Shown here: positions 33,640-42,190 of the stretch, one piece after another
Numbering within the stretch: the stretch's first letter is position 1
How the letters are laid out: each line of letters starts with the position of its first letter
NCBI RefSeq assembly: GCF_014204495.1
Contig: NZ_JACHLN010000004.1
Span: forward strand, 62,001 to 126,000
Direction: 5' to 3'
DNA from: Sphingomonas kyeonggiensis
GTDB taxonomy: Bacteria; Pseudomonadota; Alphaproteobacteria; Sphingomonadales; Sphingomonadaceae
DNA: 64,000 bases
Notes under the pieces: generated by a model
Seen by the model: the letters and a program-made list of their open reading frames with translations, nothing else
The model's database searches: none
What the model was told of the DNA's origin: nothing
Position numbers and translations under genes: made by a program

Positions 33640-34965
33640 ATGTCTACCGCCACGCCCCGCCCGCTCGCCGTCTCCTCCCGTGGTCCGCTGAAGGGCCGAG
33701 TCACCGTTCCCGGCGACAAGTCGATCAGCCATCGCTCGCTGATGTTCTCGGCGCTCGCGGTCGGCGAAAGCAGGGTCGAAGGGCTGCTCGAGGGCGAGGA
33801 TGTGCTGGCCACCGCGGCGGCGATGCGCGCGATGGGCGCGACGATCACGCGCGGCGAAGACGGCGTGTGGACCATCAACGGAGTCGGAGTCGGCGGACTG
33901 CTCCAGCCCGAGGGTGCGCTCGACATGGGCAATTCGGGCACCTCGACCCGCCTGCTGATGGGCCTGGTCGCCAGTCACCCGATCACCGTCACCTTCACCG
34001 GCGACGCATCGCTCTCCAGCCGCCCGATGGGCCGCGCGATCGAGCCGCTCAGCCAGATGGGCGCCGAGATCACCGCCAGCCCGGGCGGCCGGCTCCCCCT
34101 GATGTTGCGGGGCATCAATCCCGCGGTGCCGATCACCTATACCCTCCCCGTCGCTTCCGCCCAGGTGAAGTCGGCGGTGCTGCTCGCCGGCCTCAACACC
34201 CCGGGCATCACCCGCGTCATCGAGCCGGTGCCGACTCGCGACCATAGCGAGCGCATGCTCAAGGGCTTCGGCGCCGAGCTGACCGTGGAAGACAGCCCCG
34301 AGGGCAAGATCATCTCGATTCGCGGTGAAGCGGAACTCAAGCCGCAGCACATCGTCGTGCCGGGCGATCCTTCCTCGGCGGGCTTCTGGATGGTCGCCGC
34401 CTCGATCGTGCCGGGCTCGGACATCACCATCGCCAATGTCTGCATGAACCCGACCCGCACCGGCCTGATCCAGGCCCTCCGCATGATGGGCGCGTCGATC
34501 GAGGAGGTCGATTCGCGCGAAGTCGGCGGCGAGCCGGTGGCCGATCTGCGCGTCCGCCATGCCCCGCTCAAGGCGATCGAAGTCCCGCCCGAGCTCGCCC
34601 CCAGCATGATCGACGAATATCCGATCCTGTTCGTCGCCGCCTCGGTCGCGGAAGGCCGCACCGTCGCGCGCGGCGCGCATGAGCTGCGCGTCAAGGAATC
34701 GGACCGGATCGCGACGATGCGCGCCGCGCTCGAAGCCAATGGCGTGGTGCTTGAGGAGTTCGACGACGGCCTGGCGATCACCGGCACCGGCGGCGCGCCG
34801 ATCCCGGGTGGCGGCGCGGCGGTCTCGAAGCTCGACCACCGCATCGCGATGAGCATGACCGTGGCCGGCCTTGCCGCCGCCGCGCCGATCGCCATCGATG
34901 ACGTGGCGCCGGTCCAGACCAGCTACCCTGCCTTTTTCGACGTGCTGGACAGCCTGACCGCATGA
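33640..34965 (+). CDS. aroA: 3-phosphoshikimate 1-carboxyvinyltransferase (EPSP synthase)
   Basis: 441 residues. It condenses shikimate-3-phosphate with phosphoenolpyruvate in aromatic amino acid synthesis. The motif PGDKSISHRS is at 24-33, followed by LDMGNSGTSTRLLMGLV, SLSSRPMGRAIEPL, ASAQVKSAVLLAGLNTPG, TRDHSERMLKGFGAE and VKESDRIATMRAAL. Sequence style is closest to the class II (CP4-like) enzymes of alphaproteobacteria. The residue matching the CP4 tolerance-associated Ala100 is Gly here (NSGTSTR, G100). The start follows the N-terminal core with few extra residues. It overlaps the next gene by 4 bp and heads the aroA-cmk-rpsA-ihfB order. Confidence 0.96.
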   Translation: MSTATPRPLAVSSRGPLKGRVTVPGDKSISHRSLMFSALAVGESRVEGLLEGEDVLATAAAMRAMGATITRGEDGVWTINGVGVGGLLQPEGALDMGNSGTSTRLLMGLVASHPITVTFTGDASLSSRPMGRAIEPLSQMGAEITASPGGRLPLMLRGINPAVPITYTLPVASAQVKSAVLLAGLNTPGITRVIEPVPTRDHSERMLKGFGAELTVEDSPEGKIISIRGEAELKPQHIVVPGDPSSAGFWMVAASIVPGSDITIANVCMNPTRTGLIQALRMMGASIEEVDSREVGGEPVADLRVRHAPLKAIEVPPELAPSMIDEYPILFVAASVAEGRTVARGAHELRVKESDRIATMRAALEANGVVLEEFDDGLAITGTGGAPIPGGGAAVSKLDHRIAMSMTVAGLAAAAPIAIDDVAPVQTSYPAFFDVLDSLTA

Positions 34966-35951
34966 CCCGGATCGGCCGCCGCGCTTTCCTCGGCGGCCTC
35001 GCCGCCGGCGCCATCGCCCTGCCCGCCTGGGCACGGATTGCCGGCAGCGACATCCGGTTCGCGCCCGACCGGGAACTGATGGTCCCGGTCGAAGGCGGCA
35101 GCGTCTATGTCCGGATCAATGGCGACCTCAAGGGCCCGCGCCCGCCGCTGATCTACGCGCATGGCGGCCCCGGCGGCGATCATTCGGGGCTCCTTCCCCT
35201 CACCGCGCTCGCCGGCGAGCGCGCGGTGATCCTGTGGGACCAGCTCGACAGCGGCCGCTCGGATGCCCCGCTCGATCCGAAGAACTGGCAGGTCTCGCGC
35301 TTCGTCGACGAGATCGACCGCATCCGCGACGCGCTCGGCATCACCCGCTGGCATGTCGGTGGCGGCAGCTGGGGCGGTACGCTCGCGATCGAATATGGCG
35401 CGCGCCGGCGGCCCGACACCGCCAGCCTGATCGTCCAGTCGCCGCTTGTCTCGACCAGGAGCTGGATCGCCGATGCCAATCTGCTCCGCGCGCGGATGCC
35501 GGCCGAAGTCCGCACCACGCTGGAAAAGTGCGACACCGCCGCTCCGCCCCCGGAAGCCACCTGCGAGGCCGCGACCTGGGACTTCTACCGCCGCCACGTG
35601 ATCCGCTCGAAGCGCGCCGACGGCATCGCCGAATACCGCGCCAGGGCACCGCGCGACGCCGGCGATACGCTCTACAACCGGATGTGGGGCAAGGCCGAGT
35701 TCGTCTCGACCGGCACGCTGCGCGACTATGACGGCGAACCGCTGCTCAAGAGACTGGATGGCCCCAGGACATTGTTCGTCTGCGGCGAATATGACGAGGC
35801 CCGGCCCGAGACCGTCTCGACGTTCGCCGCGCGGGTGCCCGGCGCCACCTTCAAGGAAGTGATGGGATCCGCCCATTCGATCCTGTCGGACCAGCCCGAG
35901 GCCTATCTCGCCCTGCTGCGTGACTGGATGGCGCGTCACGACGCTATTTGA
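34962..35951 (+). CDS. Alpha/beta hydrolase, S33 proline-iminopeptidase-like, exported
   Basis: 329 residues. The N-terminus looks like a twin-arginine signal (MTRIGRRAFLGG, then a hydrophobic stretch ending AWA near residue 25), so it probably acts in the periplasm. The oxyanion block HGGPGG lies at 67-72 and the nucleophile elbow GGSWGG has Ser136. A late Asp in CGEYDEARPE and His in GSAHSI complete a catalytic triad. These are the proline iminopeptidase / tripeptidyl-peptidase-like features of family S33; actual substrate is unknown. It overlaps aroA by ATGA, so it is co-translated. Confidence 0.85.
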   Translation: MTRIGRRAFLGGLAAGAIALPAWARIAGSDIRFAPDRELMVPVEGGSVYVRINGDLKGPRPPLIYAHGGPGGDHSGLLPLTALAGERAVILWDQLDSGRSDAPLDPKNWQVSRFVDEIDRIRDALGITRWHVGGGSWGGTLAIEYGARRRPDTASLIVQSPLVSTRSWIADANLLRARMPAEVRTTLEKCDTAAPPPEATCEAATWDFYRRHVIRSKRADGIAEYRARAPRDAGDTLYNRMWGKAEFVSTGTLRDYDGEPLLKRLDGPRTLFVCGEYDEARPETVSTFAARVPGATFKEVMGSAHSILSDQPEAYLALLRDWMARHDAI

Positions 35952-36010
35952 TGCCGATTCATGTCCGAATCGCTTGACGCCGCGCCCGCGTGCCGCGAAC
36001 GCTCGGGCAT

Positions 36011-36640
36011 ATGATCATCGCAGTCGACGGACCGGCAGCCTCTGGTAAGGGCACCATCGCGCGCGCCCTCGCGCAGCATTACGGGCTGCCGCATCTCGAT
36101 ACCGGGCTGCTCTATCGCGCCGTCGCCGCCACCGTGCTGCGCGAGGATCTCGATCCGTCGAAGGAAGCCGATGCCGTCTCGGCCTGCAGCTTCGAGGATT
36201 ATCTGCTCGACGATCCCTGGCTGCGCACCGATGAGGTGGGCAAGGTCGCCTCGGTCGTGTCGGCGCACCCGCTGGTCCGCGCCGCGCTGCTCAACCGCCA
36301 GAAGAAGTTCGCCCGCCAGCCCGGCGGCGCGGTGCTCGACGGGCGCGACATCGGCACGGTGATCGCGCCGGATGCCAACGTGAAGCTGTTCGTCAAGGCG
36401 ACCCCGATGATCCGCGCCCAGCGCCGCCATCTCGAGCTGCGCAAGAACGGCGTGCTCACCAGCCTCGACAAGGTGCTCAGCGATATCCGCGCCCGCGACG
36501 AGCGCGATTCCAAGCGCAGTGAGGCGCCGATGCTCCAGGCGCCCGACGCGGCCCTGCTCGACACCAGCTTCCTCTCGATCGACGCCGCCGTGCAGCGCGC
36601 GATCGCGATCGTCGAGAGCAAGACCAACGCGCCCGCCTGA
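36011..36640 (+). CDS. cmk: Cytidylate kinase
   Basis: 209 residues. It phosphorylates CMP and dCMP to the diphosphates. The P-loop GPAASGKGT is at 7-15, followed by LPHLDTGLLYRAVA, the NMP-binding VLDGRDIGTVIAPDANVKLFV and the lid/Arg region IRARDERDSKRSEAPM. The start at 36011 puts the P-loop at its normal distance; an upstream ATG at 35990 adds seven residues. It sits in the conserved aroA-cmk-rpsA neighbourhood, with an S33 hydrolase and an HAD protein as extra members. Confidence 0.96.
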   Translation: MIIAVDGPAASGKGTIARALAQHYGLPHLDTGLLYRAVAATVLREDLDPSKEADAVSACSFEDYLLDDPWLRTDEVGKVASVVSAHPLVRAALLNRQKKFARQPGGAVLDGRDIGTVIAPDANVKLFVKATPMIRAQRRHLELRKNGVLTSLDKVLSDIRARDERDSKRSEAPMLQAPDAALLDTSFLSIDAAVQRAIAIVESKTNAPA

Positions 36641-36716
36641 GGCCGCGCGCTTCTGGTTAACGCCTTTATAACCATGACTGCTCAGTATTGTCCCGGAGGA
36701 ACCCCGGGGGATTACC

Positions 36717-39104
36717 ATGCAGATGACGGTGCGCGCGTTCGAGATCGCGGAGCTGCTCGACCAGGCGCCTGACGGGATCGAAGTCCTGTCGCTCGATTGC
36801 TTCGATACGCTGATCTGGCGCAACACCCATGCGCCGACCGACGTGTTCGCCGATATCGAGTTTGTCGGCGGCGGCGTCGAACCGCGGATGTGGGCGGAAT
36901 CGCATGCCCGCAAGCGCGCCTATCTGCGCACCGGCGCCCGCGAAGTGGGCCTCACCGACATTTATCGCGAGATGCTGGGCAATGCCGACGACGCCGAGAT
37001 CGAGGCCGCGATCGGCCGCGAGCTGGCGATCGAGGCCGATCACGCCTTCGCCTTCGCTCCCACCGTCGCGCTGATGCGCGAGGCCAAGCGCCGCGGGCTC
37101 AAGCTGATTCTCGTCTCCGACATGTACCTGACCGAGGCGCAGCTGCGCGCGCATGTCGCCGGCGCCGCGGGCGACGATGTGCTGGCGCTGGTCGACCAGG
37201 TCTTCGTCTCCAACGCCTATGGCGAGGGCAAGCGCGACGGGCTGTTCCCGCAGGTGCTCGAGGCGCTCGGCGTCTCGGCCGACAAGATCCTGCACGTCGG
37301 CGACAATCGCGCCGCCGATTATGATTCCGCGATCGAGCATGGCCTGCATGCCGCGCATCTCGTCCAGTTCGATGCCGATGCCGCCGCGCGGTTGCGCATG
37401 GAAGCGGCGACCGCGCTGATGCTCGATCCGCAGTGCGGCATCACCCGCCCCGTCGCCCAGCCCCACCGCGCCCAGATCGCGATGCGCCGCTCGGACGATC
37501 CTGCCTATATGCTCGGGCACGACATCGTCGGCCCGGGCCTCGCTACCTTCGCGCATTGGCTCAAGAACGAGCTGGACGAAGCCAGCGCCAAGGCCGGCAA
37601 GCCGGTCCGCCCGCTGTTCGTGATGCGCGACGGCTATCTGCCCTGGAAGGTATTCGACGCGCTCTATCCGGAGATGGGCGCCAGCACGGTCGAGATCAGC
37701 CGCTTCGTCGCGCTGCGCGGCAGCATCGCCGACGAGAAGTTCCTCGACCATTATCTCGAGGAATGGACCGAGCGCCTGCCGGTCCGCTCGCTGGCGCGCC
37801 AGCTGATGCTGTTCAGCCACGAATACGCCAAGTACGACAAGGCGACGGATGCCGACGCGGCCAAGGTGGAGCGCGAGGCGTTCGTGAAGTGGGTGCGCAA
37901 GGATCGCGACATCCAGCGCAAGATCTTCACCCGCCGCAACGCCTTCCTCAAGAAGATCATCGCGCATCTCTCCGCCGCCGGCGTAGAGCAGGGCGATGCG
38001 GTGATGCTGGTCGATATCGGCTATAACGGCACCGTCCAGAACCTGCTGACCCCGATCCTCGCCGAGGCGATGAACGTCAGCGTTTCCGGCCGCTACATCT
38101 TCCTGCGCGAGAAGCGCCAGTCGGGCCTCGACAAGCGCGGCATGATCGATGTGCGCAATTTCGACTATCGCACGCTGCATGCGCTTTCGCGCTCGATCGT
38201 GGTGCTCGAGCAGCTCTGCAATGTCGAACAGGGCTCGACGATCGACTTCGATGCCGATGGCACGCCGGTGCGCGAGAAGACCGATGCCAAGGCGGCGAGC
38301 AACGCCACTCGCGGCGTGGTCCAGGCCGCGTGCCTCGACTTCGTCTCGGAAGCCGCCGGCCCCAGCCGCGTGCGCGCGCCCCGCGCCGACGGCCTGGACA
38401 GCCGCTGCCGCGCCGCCGCCGCCAGCTTCGCGCGCCTGTTCTTCCTGCCCAATGCCGGCGAAGTCGGCGTCTTCGAGAGCTTCGATTTCGACTATAACAT
38501 GGGCAGCGCCGCGTCGGTGACCCTGGTCGACAAGGGGCGCGGCCGGCATGGCCTGCGCCGTCGCGGCCTCACCTTCTACAATGATCAGCTGCCCCAGTTC
38601 ATGTCGGCGGAGCTTCAGGCCCAGGGCCTGCCGGTCAGCCTCGCCAACTTCACCGCCTCGCGCTTCAAGCTCGATCTGCGCTCCACCGATTTCGAGGTCG
38701 GCGGCATCAAGGTGCCGGTGATCCTGGCCGGTGCCGCGCAGCAGGGGGTGATGGACTTCACGGCCTGGCCGACGGCCGAGGGCTATTATCATGTCCGCGT
38801 GCCGGTCGGCCCGCAGCGGCCGGTGGTCGCGGTGCAGCTCGGCCAGATCTGCGAATGGGTCCAGGTCGAGGAGTTCGGCTTCATGCCGCTCGAGGACATG
38901 TGGGACGGCAAGACCGCGTCCACCGTTCCCGCCCAGGCGACCGCGGACGCGATGGAGCAGATGAGCCCGGGCCTGTTCCGCGCCGGTCCCACCGGCGTGC
39001 TGATCGCAGCCCCGCCGGCGGGCACCGAGCCCATGGTATTGTCGCTGGTGTTCCGTCCCGTCGTCGCCCGCAAGGCGGCCGCGGAGCTGCGCGTGGCGGC
39101 CTGA
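36717..39104 (+). CDS. Large HAD-superfamily protein, possibly polysaccharide-related
   Basis: 795 residues. The N-terminal 230 residues are a HAD hydrolase: motif I SLDCFDTLIWR (D27, D30), motif II LVSDMYLTE, a motif III Lys near YGEGKRDGLF and motif IV HVGDNRAADYDSA. A long middle region (about 250-560) includes LFVMRDGYLPWKVFDALYPE and VMLVDIGYNGTVQNLL, the latter resembling a second HAD-like or glycan-synthesis-associated domain. The C-terminal about 200 residues are unrecognised. Proteins of this layout often occur with capsule or exopolysaccharide genes, but none are nearby here. GGAGG lies about 20 bases upstream with GGGGGA closer to the ATG. It interrupts the usual cmk-rpsA adjacency. 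Confidence 0.8.
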   Translation: MQMTVRAFEIAELLDQAPDGIEVLSLDCFDTLIWRNTHAPTDVFADIEFVGGGVEPRMWAESHARKRAYLRTGAREVGLTDIYREMLGNADDAEIEAAIGRELAIEADHAFAFAPTVALMREAKRRGLKLILVSDMYLTEAQLRAHVAGAAGDDVLALVDQVFVSNAYGEGKRDGLFPQVLEALGVSADKILHVGDNRAADYDSAIEHGLHAAHLVQFDADAAARLRMEAATALMLDPQCGITRPVAQPHRAQIAMRRSDDPAYMLGHDIVGPGLATFAHWLKNELDEASAKAGKPVRPLFVMRDGYLPWKVFDALYPEMGASTVEISRFVALRGSIADEKFLDHYLEEWTERLPVRSLARQLMLFSHEYAKYDKATDADAAKVEREAFVKWVRKDRDIQRKIFTRRNAFLKKIIAHLSAAGVEQGDAVMLVDIGYNGTVQNLLTPILAEAMNVSVSGRYIFLREKRQSGLDKRGMIDVRNFDYRTLHALSRSIVVLEQLCNVEQGSTIDFDADGTPVREKTDAKAASNATRGVVQAACLDFVSEAAGPSRVRAPRADGLDSRCRAAAASFARLFFLPNAGEVGVFESFDFDYNMGSAASVTLVDKGRGRHGLRRRGLTFYNDQLPQFMSAELQAQGLPVSLANFTASRFKLDLRSTDFEVGGIKVPVILAGAAQQGVMDFTAWPTAEGYYHVRVPVGPQRPVVAVQLGQICEWVQVEEFGFMPLEDMWDGKTASTVPAQATADAMEQMSPGLFRAGPTGVLIAAPPAGTEPMVLSLVFRPVVARKAAAELRVAA

Positions 39105-39131
39105 CCGGCCGCCTCGCCCTCGCCCCTGGTC

Positions 39132-39404
39132 CTAGCGCCGGAGTTCGACCTCGCCTTCGCCCGGCTCGGTGAAGCCGCGCAGGATCTGCAGCATGCCTTC
39201 GGTGCCGAACAGCTGGTAGAGCGTGTTCAGCCCCTGGGCGAGATCGCCGCCGAACTGGAAGGAGAAGCGGTCCATCCCGCACTCCGCCATTTCCACCGGT
39301 CCGCCGGAATAGTGCAGCCGAACGTCCTTGAAGCTGCAATTCCGGTAGGTATTGCCGTCCAGCGTTACCGTAACCCCTTCAAAATGCTCGTTCTCATATA
39401 CCAT
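39132..39404 (-). CDS. Conserved-looking small hypothetical protein
   Basis: 90 residues, no function recognised. It starts MVYENEHFEGVTVTLDG and has short alternating phrases (NTYRNCSFKDVRLHYSGG) that recall a single pentapeptide-like or beta-helical turn, then a helical segment (LAQGLNTLYQLFG) and an acidic/basic tail. The start is chosen at 39404 because GAGGA lies 7 bases upstream; a longer frame from 39446 lacks such support. It is convergent with the HAD gene and divergent from rpsA. Confidence 0.65.
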   Translation of the reverse strand: MVYENEHFEGVTVTLDGNTYRNCSFKDVRLHYSGGPVEMAECGMDRFSFQFGGDLAQGLNTLYQLFGTEGMLQILRGFTEPGEGEVELRR

Positions 39405-39709
39405 ATCGATTCCTCGAGACCTGATCCCAAAGCCTGCACGTCGCACCTCGCCCGCTTCTCCGCAATGCTTGCGGATAAGGGCTGTTTCCGCTAAGGCGCG
39501 CGCGTCCGGCGGGCAGTGCCCGCGGAGGAAGGCGCGGAGAGTTGACTCTCACGCGCCCTTTTCGCTTTCACCGGCGGCTAGTCCTTCCTCCGCTTGCTCC
39601 TGCGCGACGGATGCCGCGATCGGCGATCGGCCGCCGCGGCGACTCTGGCCCAAAGACCGCCGGATCCAACCGGCTGGCCGGAAAAACATTGTTAGGAACT
39701 GAAACCCTT
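39405..39709 (+). promoter_or_regulatory. rpsA leader and upstream region
   Basis: 305 bp between the small minus-strand gene and rpsA. It holds a strong hairpin at 39531-39562 (separate entry) and an AGGA ribosome site about 12 bases before the rpsA ATG. No other gene is evident, and I could not define a clear promoter. Confidence 0.45.
39531..39562 (+). terminator. Terminator-like hairpin in the rpsA leader (possible attenuator)
   Basis: The stem GGCGCG-GAGAGT pairs with ACTCTC-CGCGCC with one bulged A and a 2-nt centre, and is followed by CTTTTCGCTTTC. The form is that of an intrinsic terminator, but no plus-strand gene ends just upstream: the HAD gene stops more than 400 bp away. It lies 147 bp before the rpsA start, so premature termination of the rpsA leader is possible. 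That role is inference. Confidence 0.45.
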
Positions 39710-41422
39710 ATGGCCACTACGGCAAATCCGAGCCGCGACGATTTCGCGGCCCTCCTCGAACAGACCCTCGGTCAGGCAGACGGCTTCGAAGGCCGCGTCG
39801 TGATCGGCACCGTCACCGGCATCGAGAATGACCTCGCGGTCATCGACGTCGGCCTCAAGTCCGAAGGCCGCGTGCCGCTGCGCGAATTCGCCGCGCCGGG
39901 CCAGAAGGCTGACCTCAAGGTCGGCGACGAAGTCGAAGTCTATGTCGACCGCGTCGAGAACGCGAACGGCGAAGCGATGCTCAGCCGCGACCGCGCCCGC
40001 CGCGAAGCCGCCTGGGACAAGCTGGAAGCCGAGTTCGCCAAGTCGGCTCGCGTCGAGGGCGTCATCTTCGGCCGCGTCAAGGGCGGCTTCACCGTCGACC
40101 TCTCGGGCGCGGTGGCCTTCCTCCCCGGCTCGCAGGTCGACATCCGCCCGGTGCGCGACGTCACCCCGCTGATGGACATCCCGCAGCCCTTCCAGATCCT
40201 CAAGATGGACCGCAAGCGCGGCAACATCGTCGTGTCGCGCCGCGCCGTGCTCGAGGAGACCCGCGCCGAGCAGCGTTCGGGCCTCATCCAGAGCCTGGCC
40301 GAAGGCCAGATCATCGACGGCGTCGTCAAGAACATCACCGACTATGGTGCGTTCGTTGACCTGGGCGGCATCGACGGCCTGCTGCACGTCACCGACCTGA
40401 GCTACAAGCGCGTCAACCACCCGTCCGAGATGCTGAACATCGGCGACACGGTGAAGGTGCAGATCATCCGCATCAACCGCGACACTCAGCGCATCTCGCT
40501 CGGCATGAAGCAGCTCGAGAGCGATCCGTGGGATGGCGCCGGCGCCAAGTACCCGGTCGGCGCGAAGCTGTCGGGCCGCGTGACCAACATCACCGAATAC
40601 GGTGCGTTCGTCGAGCTGGAGCCGGGCATCGAAGGCCTGGTCCACGTCTCGGAGATGAGCTGGACCAAGAAGAACGTGCACCCGGGCAAGATCGTCTCGA
40701 CCTCGCAGGAAGTCGAAGTCGTGGTGCTCGAGGTGGACGCCGAAAAGCGCCGCATCTCGCTCGGCCTCAAGCAGGCCCAGGGCAATCCGTGGGAAGCCTT
40801 CGCCGCTGCCCACCCGGTCGGCACCGAAGTCGAGGGCGAAGTCAAGAACGCCACCGAGTTCGGCCTGTTCATCGGCCTGGACAACGACGTCGACGGCATG
40901 GTCCACATGTCGGACATCGCCTGGGGCATCTCGGGTGAGGACGCGCTCAACCTGCACCGCAAGGGCGAGGTCGTTAAGGCCATCGTTCTCGCCGTGGAGC
41001 CGGACAAGGAGCGCATCTCGCTCGGCATGAAGCAGCTCGAGCGTGGTGGCGTTGCCGCTGCCGGTTCGACCGCGTCGGCCGATCGCCTCAACAAGAACCA
41101 GGTCGTCACCGTGGTCATCCTCGAAGTCCGCGACGCGGGCCTCGAAGTGCAGGTTGGCGAAGACGGCGCGACCGGCTTCATCAAGCGCACCGACCTCGGC
41201 CGCGACCGCGACGAGCAGCGTCCGGAGCGTTTCGCTGTCGGCCAGAAGCTCGATGCGATGGTCACCGGCTTCGATCGTTCGAAGAAGCCGACCTTCTCGG
41301 TCAAGGCGATGCAGATCGCCGAAGAGAAGCAGGCTGTGGCGCAGTACGGCTCGTCCGATTCGGGCGCGTCGCTGGGCGACATTCTCGGCGAGGCCCTCAA
41401 GGCCCGCAACGAGAAGAACTAA
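39710..41422 (+). CDS. rpsA: 30S ribosomal protein S1
   Basis: 570 residues. S1 binds mRNA leaders and delivers them to the 30S subunit. Six S1/OB repeats are visible. The third to fifth are the most canonical (VVKNITDYGAFVDLGGIDGLLHV, RVTNITEYGAFVELEPGIEGLVHV, EVKNATEFGLFIGLDNDVDGMVHM, shown by their shared xxxxGAF/LF...GLxHv pattern). The start at 39710 (MATTANPSRDDFAALL) is the usual alphaproteobacterial S1 N-terminus; the longer frame from 39542 reads through leader sequence. A strong terminator follows, then ihfB. Confidence 0.97.
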   Translation: MATTANPSRDDFAALLEQTLGQADGFEGRVVIGTVTGIENDLAVIDVGLKSEGRVPLREFAAPGQKADLKVGDEVEVYVDRVENANGEAMLSRDRARREAAWDKLEAEFAKSARVEGVIFGRVKGGFTVDLSGAVAFLPGSQVDIRPVRDVTPLMDIPQPFQILKMDRKRGNIVVSRRAVLEETRAEQRSGLIQSLAEGQIIDGVVKNITDYGAFVDLGGIDGLLHVTDLSYKRVNHPSEMLNIGDTVKVQIIRINRDTQRISLGMKQLESDPWDGAGAKYPVGAKLSGRVTNITEYGAFVELEPGIEGLVHVSEMSWTKKNVHPGKIVSTSQEVEVVVLEVDAEKRRISLGLKQAQGNPWEAFAAAHPVGTEVEGEVKNATEFGLFIGLDNDVDGMVHMSDIAWGISGEDALNLHRKGEVVKAIVLAVEPDKERISLGMKQLERGGVAAAGSTASADRLNKNQVVTVVILEVRDAGLEVQVGEDGATGFIKRTDLGRDRDEQRPERFAVGQKLDAMVTGFDRSKKPTFSVKAMQIAEEKQAVAQYGSSDSGASLGDILGEALKARNEKN

Positions 41423-41432
41423 GACCTTTCGG

Positions 41433-41463
41433 AACGGGGAGCGGCAAAACCGCTCCCCGTTTT
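41433..41463 (+). terminator. Intrinsic terminator of rpsA
   Basis: 12-bp perfect stem (AACGGGGAGCGG / CCGCTCCCCGTT) with a CAAAA loop at 41445-41449, running into TTT and an AT-rich stretch, 11 bp after the rpsA stop. Confidence 0.9.
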
Positions 41464-41599
41464 CGATTATTCCCGATTATCATAGGTTAATAAGCAATCT
41501 TCGCCTTGATGAAGATTGCTGAACGGGGCTAGAGAGTCCGTAAGGGATTGGTGTTCGCACGGAATCCGCATGTCCGTGTGCGCAAAGGGAGGGTTGCGG

Positions 41600-41878
41600 A
41601 TGATCCGCTCGGAACTGGTTCAGTTGCTGGTGCAGGACAATCCGGGCCTCTCGGTCCGTGAGGTCGAGAAGATCGTGTCCGTCTTTTTCGATGAGATCGT
41701 CGGCCGCCTCCAGCAGGACGGCCGAGTCGAGCTCCGCGGCTTCGGCGCCTTTTCCACCCGCGCACGCGATGCGCGTACCGGCCGTAACCCGCGCACGGGT
41801 GAGACGGTCGAAGTCGACGCCAAGCGCGTCCCCTATTTCAAGCCTGGCAAGGAAATGCGCATCAAGCTGAACGTCTGA
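41600..41878 (+). CDS. ihfB: Integration host factor subunit beta
   Basis: 92 residues. IHF-beta pairs with IHF-alpha to bind and sharply bend DNA. The family pattern is complete: [28 protein letters not shown], the DNA-binding arm [28 protein letters not shown] and the end [23 protein letters not shown] lies 6 bases before the ATG. It follows rpsA after a terminator, so it has its own promoter in the 41464-41590 interval. Confidence 0.95.
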   Translation: MIRSELVQLLVQDNPGLSVREVEKIVSVFFDEIVGRLQQDGRVELRGFGAFSTRARDARTGRNPRTGETVEVDAKRVPYFKPGKEMRIKLNV

Positions 41879-41945
41879 CGCCGCGCGCCGGATGGCGCGC
41901 GTGCTTGACGATGCTTTGCGCATGCGCTTCGTGCGCCTGCACGAT

Positions 41946-42032
41946 GCGGACGTGGCGGAACCGGTAGACGCCGGAGACTTAAAATCTTCTGCCCTTCGGG
42001 GCGTGCGGGTTCGAGTCCCGCCGTCCGCACCA
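41946..42032 (+). tRNA. tRNA-Leu (TAA)
   Basis: 87-nt class II tRNA. The acceptor stem is GCGGACG / CGTCCGC. The anticodon arm GGAGA-CTTAAAA-TCTTC has anticodon TAA. A variable arm TGCCCTTCGGGGCG is present and the T-arm contains GGTTCGAGTCC. CCA is encoded at 42030-42032. Confidence 0.94.
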
Positions 42033-42190
42033 GCGCTGAGCCGGCATCCCCACCACCCCAAGCAGGCACCACGGCCGGATTACCCCGACCGCCGCCTCGG
42101 TGGTCATGATCGCATCGCCGGATCGGCGGGGGTTGGCAGCCCATGCGCGGCGCCATACACCAAGCCTACCCCAGCCGGATCCATTTCCCG

